Part shown: positions 50,837 through 64,000 of the stretch, piece by piece
Position numbering within the stretch: the first letter of the stretch is position 1
Layout: the number at the start of each line of letters is the position of its first letter
NCBI RefSeq assembly: GCF_028372415.1
Contig: NC_092872.1
Coordinates: 519,312,224 to 519,376,223, forward strand
DNA from: Notamacropus eugenii
Lineage: Eukaryota > Chordata > Mammalia > Diprotodontia > Macropodidae
Direction: 5' to 3'
Length of the DNA stretch: 64,000 bases
Notes under the pieces: model-generated
The model's input: only the letters and a program-made list of their open reading frames with translations
What the model was told of the DNA's origin: nothing
Databases searched by the model: none
Translations under genes and position numbers: made by a program

Positions 50837-51088
50837 CTTTAGAAAACAAATTAATTGTAGGGGAAAGAAACAGGAAACAAAATGTCACTTCAATGTACGG
50901 GGAATCTAAAGTTCAGCACACTAAGAACATGAAGAACGATATTTTATTTTAACAAGAACAAGATAATATTTTCTATACTTCAGTGAGGAGCTGGAAATAC
51001 TAAATATTTTACAAAGCATCAATGGAACATTGTATTCCAAAGTTAACACAAACTCATCAGGAACTGAAGTCATGGGAACTCTCTAAAT

Positions 51089-51292
51089 CATGGCTAGGGA
51101 ACCTGCAGCCTGGAGGCCACCTGTGGCCTTCTAGGTCCTTGGGTGCAGCCTTCTGACTGAGTTCAAGTTTTATAGAACAAATTCTTTTATTAAGGGAATT
51201 GGTTCTGTTAAGTCTGGATTCAGTCAAAGGGCTGCACTTGAAGACCTAGAAGGACCACATGTGACCCCAAAGTCACAGGTTCCCCACTCCTG
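51089..51292. mobile_element. Palindromic hAT-type MITE (204 bp)
   Basis: Ends CATGGCTAGGGAACC and (inverted) CAGGAGTGGGGAACC. The two halves are inverted copies through ggccttctaggtcctt and agacctagaaggacc. It is flanked by an 8-bp near-duplication, ctctaaat (51081-51088) and gtctaaat (51293-51300), the hAT signature. Non-autonomous. Confidence 0.85.
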
Positions 51293-51477
51293 GTCTAAAT
51301 AAATAATAAATTACTATCTGAACATTAAAGAAGCCTGTGTACGTGAGAACACCAACACATCACTGCTTCTAAAAGCTCCATTTGGATGACTTTAGTCAAA
51401 CTTTCCAAAACTGAGCTAGGAAGCTAAATAAAAGAATGTTTTGGTTGGTTTTTCTGTTTAAGCAAAAATAGAATTAC

Positions 51478-51652
51478 CTGCTGACTTAGGCAAATTTTTG
51501 AGAAAATCCTTCCTGTCATCTTCATGCAAAATACTGTAGACACTGGTGTTAACCAAGTCTTCTTGCTTATACTGCAGGTACTGTGTGACATTTTCTGACA
51601 CAAATACAATGGTCCCATCACGATTCACCACAAAGAGAAAACCATCCAAGGC
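51478..51652 (-). CDS. NCOA3: NCOA3 in-window exon 3: PAS-A
   Basis: The acceptor is cacattttag before GCCTTGGATGG and the donor is GTAATT from 51477. It encodes [20 protein letters not shown], then [20 protein letters not shown] and [16 protein letters not shown]. This is the PAS-A core, which mediates protein contacts in p160 coactivators. It is nearly identical to mammalian NCOA3. Confidence 0.97.
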
Positions 51653-52160
51653 CTAAAATGTGATTGTACAATGCAAATACACATAAATATCTGACTTAAC
51701 TGGGTCTGACTAAAAAGACATTTTATTTTAGTACCAAATGATTAAAACAGCTGTCCTACACTCCTTCCCCGTTCCTCTCAATCTATTCCTTTAAGAAAGT
51801 ACACACATTTAAATTAACATTTTTTCCATTACTGGTGCTCACATGCAAAATTTATATTGTTCCCCTTTGTTTTATGAATTTTCAAAACAACATGTAAAAG
51901 TCAGGCTCAAATATACAATACAAATGTATAAAATGTAAAAACTTCTACAAAAATAATTTCAGCACAACCAAAATTAAGAAAGAACATATAAATAGGAAAG
52001 AAATATTGGCATTCCACATTTCTGAAAGAAGTGTTAAGTACAGAACCAGCTGTACCCTCAATGCCATGTATAAGCTTTGGTGCTAACACTGCATCTGTAT
52101 CATCAGTCAGAGTCCCTCTGATTAGAGCAAAAAATTTCTCTGAAAGCCTCCATTTAAAGT
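51653..52160. other. NCOA3 intron part, nothing recognisable
   Basis: AT-rich sequence upstream of the PAS-A exon, no named repeat. Confidence 0.4.
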
Positions 52161-52164
52161 GGGC

Positions 52165-52395
52165 TCTCAATCCAGCCTTTTCCCACCTACTGCCCTCCTG
52201 TGAACTAATTGCACCATCATCATGCCCCTCAAACACACTTTAAACTTCTTTTGGGGTGTTATCTTCCCTCATTCAACTGTAAGCACCTTTAGGACAAGGA
52301 CTGTCTGCTCATTTGTATCCCCAGAAATTAGCACAGTGTCTGGCACACTGTAGGTGCTCAATATTTATAGAATATTGAATTGAAAGAATGACAGA
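52165..52395 (+). mobile_element. L2 LINE 3' end
   Basis: aactgtaagcacctttagga, tttgtatccccagaaattag, then cacagtgtctggcacactgt, a typical L2 terminus. Confidence 0.8.
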
Positions 52396-52569
52396 AAATT
52401 TATATGAAATTGATACATATAAGATTAAATAAATGTGATCAAAATTATATAGAGCTCTCAAATTACACTGAAACTACTATCTTAAAAAAATTCTGAATTA
52501 CTCATTAACACCCATTTTTAAAACTGTAGCATCACCTCACAAAGTTCAAATTAGAAAAAAATGATCATT

Positions 52570-53225
52570 TATAAGGTATAATTTAACTCTGGAGGGACCA
52601 TGGGAAGACAGGTATAGTAATTCACAGCTGATAAGAGTCTAAACTTGTCCAACCATTTGAGAAAAATTTGGGAATTATGCAAGTAAAGTTACTAAATTAT
52701 ATACTTTAACCAGAAGATTTTACTGTTGCAATTATAGTCAAAGGAGGTCAGTAAGAAAAGACTCATATGTATACACATATTCATAACAGCATTGTTTGTG
52801 GTGATAAAAATTTAAAACATGCCTCTAATGACTGAGAAATGATCAAATTGTGGTATACAAAATGTATGGCAAACATTATATATGAAATTTTGACAAATGA
52901 AGAAAGTAAAAACAAAATGTATACAATGGCCACAAAAGTATACAAAAAGATAACACTAAAAAAAAGGAAATAAAACTAAAGTGAAATACATGGGACAACA
53001 TCATTCCATACCAGCAAAGATCATAAATCATAACTAACATAGATCTTTCCTGATAATTCATAAACACAAAAGTAGAAATTGACATCTATGATCATAGTGC
53101 AATCATACTAAGGTGGTTTTGCTTAAAAATTGGGGGGAAATATATTTTGCTGGGCTGGAAGGTTTTTTTGTTGGGAAGTGTCTTGTATTCAAACAATACT
53201 TGTAAATTTAAATAAATTCTGCTTT
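52570..53225 (+). mobile_element. Old L1 3' part
   Basis: caaccatttgagaaaaattt, then acagcattgtttgtggtgat and aaatgatcaaattgtggtat follow L1 order. Heavily decayed. Confidence 0.6.
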
Positions 53226-53409
53226 TCAAGGATTTTATCTTTAATCAAAAAATTGTAAATTTTGTAAAATCTTGAGGAAGCAGGAAAGGACATGAAATTT
53301 AAAAACATTAGAAGTCACCTAGAAGCAAGAGGTCAAAAATACACTGACTATATTGTTTCTATATCTTAAGAATTTGAAATATTTCTCTGATATTTAGAGA
53401 ATACTTCAT

Positions 53410-53660
53410 TTAAAAGCACTGTAATTTGATGGAAAGAGAGCTAGAATAACAAGGCCTGGTTAGAATCTCAGTTATTCTACTTACATGTGTGAGATAACAC
53501 AATCTCTCAGTTTTTTGGGGCCTCCCTTTCCTCATGTCATACTAGACAGAAAGTCAGCCTAAAAGCTAGGAAGACCCAGGTTCCAGTCTTGCTTTTCATA
53601 CATGCTGGCTGAGTGACTCAGAGGGCAAGTTGCTTAACCTCACAAAGGCACAGATAGTTC
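53410..53660 (+). mobile_element. Two SINE relics in tandem
   Basis: One about 53415-53545 (ggcctggttagaatctcagt) and one about 53546-53660 (ggaagacccaggttccagtc, ctgagtgactcagagggcaa). Confidence 0.5.
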
Positions 53661-53999
53661 TCTAAGAACAAGTTGCAGAGAAGGTGACAACCTATATTGG
53701 CAGAGGGAGTTTCCTCATATGAGAGTTCCCTATACCAATGAAATCACAGATTCAGGATTTACATATACATTGCTATCCCTGTGCTAACAATAAGGGAAAG
53801 TGTAACCAAAAATTACACGTGTTTTAATACTTTAAAACAGTCTACAATATTGTTTACCTTTACTACCATATTAAAATATTAATATTTTTAACTACCACTC
53901 CTACAAAGAAAAATACTTCTAAAATTCTTTTTAATACCATTCATAACTGTATCATTTTCATCATTTTAATACTGACAATTATTTCAAAATATATGGCAC

Positions 54000-56045
<2,046 letters not shown>

Positions 56046-56049
56046 GATA

Positions 56050-57000
56050 AAATCCATCCAGACAATGGTTCTGGATGTATACTTTATTTAAAAGAATAAG
56101 GGCAATATAGCAGGAGAGAGGTGGGTAATAGCAGATATTAAGAATGTTTGCTAATATATACCAATGCTAATGATTTCTGTGGGTTTACTTTGTAGGCTAA
56201 AACTTTGTTGGAGGTATTAACAGTATCAATTAGTTTTCTTCAATGATTCCCTATGATTTTCTAAGTAACCATCACGACATTAGCAAACAGAGATAATGTT
56301 GTCTCCTCTTTGCCTGTCTTTAGATTTTAACTTCTTTCTCATTGCTATTGCTACCATTTCTAGAGCTCTATTAACTAATAATGGATAAAATGAACATCCA
56401 TTTTTTAAGTGGATTTATTAGGAAAGCTTCTGCTGCATTCACATTGTAAATGACTGCCTGCTTTTGGTTTTAGATATACAAGATCTCTCTATGCCTAGAC
56501 TTTGTATGGATTTTAGCATAAAGAAGAACTGCACTTTATCAAAAAAAAATATTTTATTTTAAAAGTTTTTAATCAAAGTTTATTGAATTATATTGATTTA
56601 TAATTCTCCTGTGATTTAGTCTTTCCTGGTTTGGGTCTATATCTGTTTCCTAAAAGGCATCCATCTGATAGAGTTTTTTCTCAGTAGTATTGGTATTAAT
56701 TGCTTTTTAAAAGTTTGATAGTATTCCATAAGGACCAAGAGTATTTCTCAGTAGTACTTCTGTTATGGCTAGTTTTATTTCTTTTTCTGAGATTGGGCTA
56801 CTAAAGATCTCTATTTGATATTACACTAATTTGGTAATTTTATACTTTTGAAGCTTTTTCTGTGTCCTCAGTTCTGATGGCATATAATTGTGCGTAAACT
56901 GATAATTCTTTTTATTTCTGTGAATTTTATTATGATTTGACCTTATTCATTTGGTATTTTGCTGATCTGAATCTCCTGGGTTCCATTTAGAGAGATAGTT
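56050..57000 (-). mobile_element. Old L1 ORF2 (reverse-transcriptase region), antisense orientation
   Basis: Plus-strand text is the complement of L1 RT-region DNA (attgctattgctaccatttc, aggaaagcttctgctgcatt, ttggtattttgctgatctga). No open frame. Confidence 0.6.
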
Positions 57001-57019
57001 TCTAGGTATAGGCAGGAAA

Positions 57020-57350
57020 TGGTCCTCCTGTAACCCACCCTCAGTAGGGCTCATTTGGGATATTATGCTCAGTTTTGGACCCTGTTGCTTATGAAGGACA
57101 GTGATCAGTCAGAGAGTGATGAGAGGAGAACACTCAGCATGATCAATGCCTAAAGTTCATGATATATGAGAAACAGATGAAGGAGCAGGGAATATTTTAC
57201 CTGAGAAAGACAGGATCCAGAGAAAACATGGGGAAATTTAATTTGTTTTATTCGAATCAAAAGCAGGGGAAGACTGGCTTAGTATATGGGTTGGACTAGA
57301 GGGCCATTGAGGTTCTTGTCCACTCTCAAATTCAGTGATTCTGAGTGGGA
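57020..57350 (+). mobile_element. CR1/L3-like LINE 3' fragment
   Basis: ttatgctcagttttggaccc, then acctgagaaagacaggatcc and gggttggactagagggccat are the order seen in CR1 3' ends. Confidence 0.55.
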
Positions 57351-57359
57351 TACATAAGA

Positions 57360-58145
57360 CTGAGTCAGACAGGAATGAGAGTTATAGGAGAGGAGCAAAA
57401 AAACCTCTGAAGGTCAAAGATTAGCCAACCAAATGGAAGGAGTTTGTTTGAGAGCCATGTCAGGGTAAGTGCCAGTTGATCACAGCAGGAGACTGTTGAA
57501 TAAATGGTAATTGCGACTGGGAAGTTCATGTGATAAAGGCAAGAACTAATATTGAGCCCTCTGAAGCTAAGAATGTCATTTTACTCTTCTGTACCCCATA
57601 ATCACAGGGGACTCCATAGCTATCAGGGATGAAAAAATTAATAGTAGCAGCAACCAGGAGGCTTATACTGAAAAAACGGTATGGCCTCAAGAAGCACATG
57701 GCTACTTCACTCCATCCCTCTTATTCACAATCAAAAATTAAAAACCAAGGCAGGGGTGCTGATATAAGTGAAATAAATACTTTCTCAGTCCTGAACTGCA
57801 GCACTTCTACCAACCTGGGTTCTTAAGAGTAAATAAAGATTGAAGAGGCAGTAATTTCTAGATGGTGATGATGGACAACACATAGTGACAATGGGCAAAA
57901 AAGTAGATATTCCTACTGATGTCACTCAAGATGACGAGACAGGATAGGGGCCTAAAATTCAAATCCCTGAGAAGTGCCAGGGTCCTCAACACTCCTAGGT
58001 CCTTAATTCACAAGAGGAAAGAAAATTTTGAGATTTAAAATTTGGAATCAGCAGTTCCTTCTTCTACTCTTTCAGTATTCTTTTCCTACTTGGAACACTG
58101 GTCATCATGAAAGGTGGGAGAAAAGAATTTACCTATGGGGGCAGG
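57360..58145. other. NCOA3 intron part, nothing recognisable
   Basis: No named repeat or coding feature identified. Confidence 0.35.
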
Positions 58146-58149
58146 AGAA

Positions 58150-59330
58150 GTAAGTGTCAGGGAAAGATCTATAGAAGAGGTTGCATTTGAGTTGGACTTG
58201 TATAAGCTATTCTAAGCTTAAAGGCTCTGCTAGCAAAGGCATATGGATATAAAAGTTTACAAAATGTGGTGGAAATGAATATCAAGTGGATTGGCTAAAG
58301 TAGAGAGCAAGAGAAAAATAATAGAACGAGATAAGCTAGAAAGGTGCAGAGATGCCAGAGTTTAGATGGCCTTGCATGCCCACCAGAAAAGCTTTGAACT
58401 TTCCTCAGTATGAAGAAGAAAAATGCTATCTGTAAACAGATCTATCTATAAGAAAGATTAATTTGGCATTAGGATCAATATTAGTTTGGAGAGGAGAGAC
58501 TCAATAAAAAACCAATTTAAGGAAGGGAGTAATATTACTAAATTTATACATACAAAAGATTAGTCTGGTGGTAGTATTCAAAATCAATAAATCTTTCAAG
58601 AAACATTTATTAAGTGTTTATTATGTGCCAAATATTGTAAAGACAAAGATAATCAAACTCCTACCATGAAAAAACTTACATTTTAATGAGGGAGACAACA
58701 TGTACATATACAAGTATATAAAAGACACATAAAAAGTGAACACAAAATAATCTTGAATAAGAAAAGACCAGAATCAGAGATAACCAGGAAAGGCCTCATG
58801 CACAAGGTGGCATTTGAGCTGAGTCTCAAAGGAAACCGGGATTACAAAAGACAGGAATATAGAGGAAAAGCATTCTAAGTATAGGAAACAGCCAGTGTAA
58901 AAAGCATGGAGATAGGAGATAAAGCATCATGAGTTACAGCAAGAAGGTTATTGTGACTCAGCCACAGAAGGATGGGAAAGAAATGATGTAAAAGAAACCG
59001 CAGAGGCAGAAAATGACTAGGCTGTGAAGAGCTTTAAATATCAAACAGAACTTTATATGTGATCCTAAAAGTAACAGGAAGTCATATAAATCTGTTGAAT
59101 AGGGAGGATGATTTAGTAAGACCTGTGAATTAGGAAAAATACTTTTGTTTTTAGGTGGAAGGCAATTAGAGTGGGAAGAGACTTGAGGCAAGGAAACAAA
59201 ATAGGAAGCTACTGCAGTAGTATAGGGAAAAAGTAATGAAGGTACTATCTGTATAAGTGGAAAGAATGGCATATATGAGAAAGATTATGAGGAAGGAAAA
59301 GACAAAATTTGATAACTAATCTGAAATGAT
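58150..59330 (+). repeat. Two adjacent copies of the unassigned long repeat
   Basis: A partial copy at about 58150-58545 and a fuller one at 58571-59330, which starts caagaaacatttattaagtg and runs through ggcatttgagctgagtctca, gctgtgaagagctttaaata and gggaagagacttgaggcaag. Confidence 0.5.
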
Positions 59331-59499
59331 TTCTCCCCTTTCTCCCATTTCCCACATACACTCAAATGTAGTATATCAACAGTTCTTAAAATGCAGTCCA
59401 GGAATGCCTGGTGATTGCCAAGATCCTTTCAGAAACTGACACGTGTAAAGGAGTGCTGAGACCAAAATGTTTGACAATTACCATGCTACATATCAGGTG

Positions 59500-59650
59500 A
59501 CCTAAAAGTAGGCTTATCTCCTCTATTGGAATGTGAGCTCCTTATGGATTAGGGCCATGTCTTTGACTTTCATTGTATCCCTAGCATATAGCCAAGTGTT
59601 TTGCATATATTAAATGCTTCATAAATGCTTATGAATTGTTGACTGACACA
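59500..59650 (+). mobile_element. L2 LINE 3' end
   Basis: ggaatgtgagctccttatgg, tcattgtatccctagcatat and a cttcataaatgcttatgaat end. Confidence 0.75.
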
Positions 59651-59994
59651 TTGAGTGTGGAAGTCCACAGGATGCCCAAGTCAAAAACGTACAGATGAGA
59701 TACTCTAAGAAGAATAGTCATGGTTGAGAAAAGAGTAGCAGCAAACAGAGCTACAACAAAACAAATCAAAGAAAAGAGCCTCAATATAGTGCCCTCTCTC
59801 TACCCACTTATCTCATTGTGCTCAATCCAACCCCACATATACCTGGCTACCTGAAGACTCAGAGACTAACCAAAAAGAAAGGATAAAACATAGCAAAAAG
59901 TATATTAAAACTCCAATAGAGCTCCACGCTTGAATTAACAATGGGAATCATCACCAATTGAATAACTTTTGTGACTCAGTAACTGCCTTATTTA

Positions 59995-60445
<451 letters not shown>

Positions 60446-60939
60446 CTCTTATACCAATGAATCTGTGGTTTGGTCAATGTGTAGTACCCTCCAAGGCCTA
60501 TCCTCCCAAAGCTTACCACAGGGGTTTTATCCAATATGCTGGAGGTCTTCCTCTACTTCTTCCTATGTCACAAGGTGTCAAGAGATCACCCTAGTCACCC
60601 ATGGCAGATCCCTCACTCTCAGAAACTGGCCAACCTATCTCTTCATTCTATGTCACAATTCTTTGATGACATATTTTACTCTTCCAATTCCTTCACTGTT
60701 GCAGCTTGCTCATATTAAGCATTTTCCCATGGCCATCTGTGTGAAGTTCTTCTGTAATTTTTCAGAGGGAGTGGTGTTCCAGATCTTGTTAACACACAGC
60801 TCAAAAGTGGTAAAATGTTTGTATTGGAAATATGGGTCTGTACTGTTATGGGAAGTTTAGAGTGAGTAAAAGCACTTTACAATCTCCTCAAAGTAATCTA
60901 GCACATTCTCTTCCTCTTTTTCAACTCCAGGTCCATCAG

Positions 60940-60978
<39 letters not shown>

Positions 60979-61765
60979 TACACTGTTGGAACTACAGGGC
61001 ATATTAGATACTGATAAAAGAAAATGAATGGCCAACTGAAAACATGTTTTTCTAGAACTATGAATATATGGAATTGCTGAGAAACTGTTCTTGCCTGGCC
61101 ATTGCATTTAAGCTTGTACTTTAACATTAAATCATGGTATTAAAAAGCAGAGAAAATGTTACTACAAAGATGAAAGTTACCTCTCTATAGAAGTAGAAAC
61201 ATATCTCGTAAATCTCGTTAAGCAAACTATAAACATATTCTTTTTTGATGCTGAAAACTTCATTTAAAACAAAAATAATGTTATGTATATAAATGATACC
61301 AAATATCAACTTAAGTCATATTATAAAACAATTTCATGAAACCAAGGAATCTCAGCAAGAAGAAAACTCACACAGCCAAAGTCCTATTTAATACAGGCAC
61401 TTGGTCAATAGCATTTTTAAGAGAGTCCTTTCGGCCATGCTTGAATACCCCTAGTGATAGAATTCTTTGGTTCATGGGGTAGCCTATTCTCATACTGGAC
61501 TGCTATACTTGTTACAAAGTCATTTCATATCTGAAAGACAATGTTCTAATGACAAGAACAACCAATCAAAATTTAATGCTATAAAATTTAATGAATAAGT
61601 ATTAAGAAAAGACATGAAAATGCATTTCTATCTTTTTTGGGAAAGGTAGGGAACTACAGGCATAGAGTATTGTATATAATAATGTCTGACTTTCCAATTT
61701 ATTGTTCAGCTTTGTTGAATTTTTTTTCTTTTCTGTTCTTTGCTAAGATGCAATGGGAAATGTAG
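60446..61765. other. NCOA3 intron upstream of the bHLH exon
   Basis: Holds the (TG)n tract at 60940-60977. I looked for, and did not find, the NCOA3 start-codon exon here. Confidence 0.45.
60940..60977. repeat. (TG)n microsatellite
   Basis: About 19 TG units. It generates Cys-Val and Thr-His repeat frames that are not genes. Confidence 0.96.
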
Positions 61766-61790
61766 GTGATATTGAAAAAGAATATCAACA

Positions 61791-63456
61791 CTATAAATAT
61801 TTTTATACATGTGGGACCCTTTCCCATTTTTATGATCTCTTGGGGATACAGGCCTAGAAGCGGTATTGCTGGGTCAAAAGGTATGCACATTTTTGTAGCC
61901 CTTTGGGCACAGTTCCAAACTGCTCTTCAGAATGGCTGGATCAGGTCACAGTTCCACCAACAATGAATTAGTGTTCCAACTTTCTCACATCTTCTCCAAC
62001 ATTTATCATCTTCCTCTTTTGTCATGTTAGCCAATCTGATAGGTATGATGTGGTATCTCAGAGTTGTTTTGATTTGCATCTCTCTAATCAATAGTGATTT
62101 AGAGCATATTTTCATATGACTATAGATAGCTTTGATTTCTTTCTCTGAAAATTACCTGTTCATATCCTTTGACCATTTATCAACTGGGAAATGACTTGTA
62201 TTCTTGTACATTTGACTCAGTTCTCTATATATTTTAGAAATGAAGCCTTTATCACAGACTAGTTGCAAAAATTCTTGGTTGCATTGGATTTGTTTCTGCA
62301 AAAACTTTTCAATTTAATGTAATCAAAATTACCCATTTTGTATTTCATAATGTTTTCTATCTCTTGTTTAGTGAAAAATTCTTCTCTTCTCCATAAATCT
62401 GATAAATACACTATTCCCTGCCCCACTAATTTGTTTATAGTATCAGTCTTTATACCCAGATCATGTACCCATTTGGACTTTATTCTTGTGTATGGTGTCA
62501 GGCATTGGTCTATGCCTAGTTTCCGCCACACTGTTATCCAGTTTTCCCAGCAATTTTTGTTAAACAGTGAGTTCTTATCCCAGAAGCTGGGGTCCTTGGG
62601 TTTATCAAACAGTAGATTGCTGTATTCATTGACTACTGTGTCTTGGGTACCTAACCTATTCCACTGGTCTACCCATCTGTTTCTTAGCCAGTACCAAGTG
62701 GTTTTGATGATTGCTGCTTTATAATACAATTTGAGATCTGGTAGAGCTAGGCCACCTTCCCTAGCATTTCTTTTCATTAGTTCCCTTGATATTCTGGATC
62801 TTTTGTTCTTCCAGATGAAGTTTGATATTATTTTTTCTAGCTCTACAAAATAATATTTATAGCAGCACTCTTTGTGGTGGCCAAAAACTGGAAGTTACGG
62901 GGATGCCCATCAATTGGGGAATGACTGAATAAATTGTGGTATATGACTGTAATGGAATACTATGGTGCTGTAAGAAATGATGAACAGGAAGACTTCAGAG
63001 AGGCCTAGAAAGACTTATATGAACTGATGCTGAGTGAAAAGAGCAGAACCAGGAGAACTTTATACACAGCAGTAACCACAGGGTGTGAGGATTTTTTCTG
63101 GTAGACTTAGAACTTCATTGCAATGCAACGACTTAAAAAATTCCCAGTGATCTCTCAAGGCAAAATGCCTTCCACATCCTGAGAAAGAACTATGGAATTC
63201 AATCACAGAATGTAGCAGGTCATTTTCTTTTGTATTACGTTTGGTTTGTTTTATGATTTCTCCCATTCATTTTAATTCTTCTATGCAACATGACTAAAGT
63301 GAAAATGTATTTAATAGGAATGTATGTGTAGAACTGATATAAAATTGTATGCCATCTCAGGGAGGGAGAGAGGCGGGAAAGAGAATACTGGAGGGGGAAA
63401 AATCTAAGTTACATGGAAGTGATTGTAGAATACTGAAAACAAAATAAAATATTTAA
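61791..63456 (+). mobile_element. 5'-inverted (twin-primed) truncated L1
   Basis: The left part, about 61791-62844, is antisense L1 ORF2: its minus strand encodes [20 protein letters not shown] and MCIPFDPAIPLLGLYPQEII. The right part, about 62845-63456, is sense and carries the ORF2 end, 3' UTR and A-rich tail. Both parts stop at the same L1 coordinate, around aaaatatttatag, the hallmark of twin priming. Imperfect 17-bp flanks (61774-61790 and 63457-63473, 14 of 17 alike) fit an aged target duplication. Confidence 0.85.
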
Positions 63457-63489
63457 GAAAAAGTATTTCAATAAAATTTATTTTAAAAT

Positions 63490-64000
63490 AGTTAGATATT
63501 GTCCCTTGCTTGGTTAAAGATGCTTCCCCTAGTCTAGAATTGTGATAGGTATCTGATTTTTTTGGTGTAAGTTTTACTATTCAGAATACATATTCACTTT
63601 TATATTGGTACAGTATATGGTATAAGATATTCATCTAAACAGACCAAAATGCTTTCCAGTATTCCCATCCTGTTGGATTTTCTTGGCAAAGATACTAAGT
63701 GGTTTGCCATTTTCTTCTCCAGTGGATCCATTTTGTCAGGCAAAGATTAAATGACCTGCCCAGGGTCACACAGCTAGGAAGTGACTGAGACTAAAGTTGA
63801 ACTCATGTCTTCTAGACTCCAGGTCCAGTGCTCTATCCATTGAGCCACTGGTTGGCTTCAATGTTTTCCCATAAGTCCTCATCAAATAAGGAATTCATCC
63901 ACAAGTAATTTATATTTGATTTATCAAAACTGGATTGTTAAGTTCAACAGTTTCTAATTCCTCTTTAGATGGTCTGATTTAATTTTATAGTTTTTAGCCA
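63490..64000 (-). mobile_element. Old L1 in antisense, with a nested SINE
   Basis: ttgtgataggtatctgattt, tatggtataagatattcatc and tttatcaaaactggattgtt resemble antisense L1 ORF2. The SINE at about 63655-63860 splits it. Confidence 0.5.
63655..63860 (-). mobile_element. Marsupial tRNA-derived SINE, nested
   Basis: Plus strand shows the reverse complement: ctgcccagggtcacacagct, ttgaactcatgtcttctaga and ctctatccattgagccactg. Same family as 25790-26042. Confidence 0.8.

Noticed and set aside
59385..59485. Possible hAT/MER-type fragment (gttcttaaaatgcagtccag)
   Set aside because: Too short and diverged to assign, with no terminal repeats or target duplication visible.

Overview
This is vertebrate nuclear DNA: split genes with GT-AG introns, AT-rich introns, and abundant LINEs, SINEs and microsatellites. 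The repeats point to a marsupial. There are L1 and half-L1 elements that begin with a G-rich leader running into CAAGATGGCAGAG, and tRNA-derived SINEs that begin GGGGCAGCTAGGTGG. I cannot separate American from Australasian lineages from the sequence alone.

Two protein-coding genes lie tail to tail, as SULF2 and NCOA3 do on human chromosome 20q13. The left end (465-3747, plus strand) holds the last four coding exons of SULF2, an extracellular heparan-sulfate 6-O-endosulfatase, followed by its 3' UTR. The rest of the window (about 5262 to 60181, minus strand) holds NCOA3 (SRC-3/AIB1/ACTR), a p160 nuclear-receptor coactivator. Twenty coding exons can be placed to the base with consistent reading phase. 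They run from the bHLH exon (60009-60181) through PAS, the three LXXLL nuclear-receptor boxes (all in 28859-29724), the CBP/p300-binding segment and a short poly-Q tract to the final Lys-Tyr-Cys-stop (9095-9106). A 3' UTR of about 3.8 kb follows. The start-codon exon of NCOA3 is upstream of the window, beyond 64000.

The introns are mostly transposable elements. The largest intron (33021-50409) carries a three-level nest. An old L1 (37165-37547 and 47321-48792) was interrupted by a full-length L1 (37548-47305, 15-bp target duplication). That L1 was in turn interrupted in its ORF2 by an ORF2-less L1 of 2.9 kb (41282-44180, 12-bp target duplication). The innermost element has a CpG-rich 5' UTR and an ORF1 broken by a single in-frame stop, and is the youngest-looking mobile DNA here. 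Other elements include a 5'-inverted L1 (61791-63456), a palindromic hAT-type MITE (51089-51292), a truncated 7SL RNA pseudogene (15267-15412), L2 and CR1-like relics, SINEs, and several copies of a long repeat I cannot name.

I found no new biological system. The most checkable oddities are a GC-AG intron in NCOA3, an Arg-to-Trp change in the bHLH basic/NLS cluster, a poly-Q of only nine residues, a NAGNAG acceptor, two miR-17-family sites in the 3' UTR, the very tight tail-to-tail gene ends, and the nested L1/half-L1 structure.
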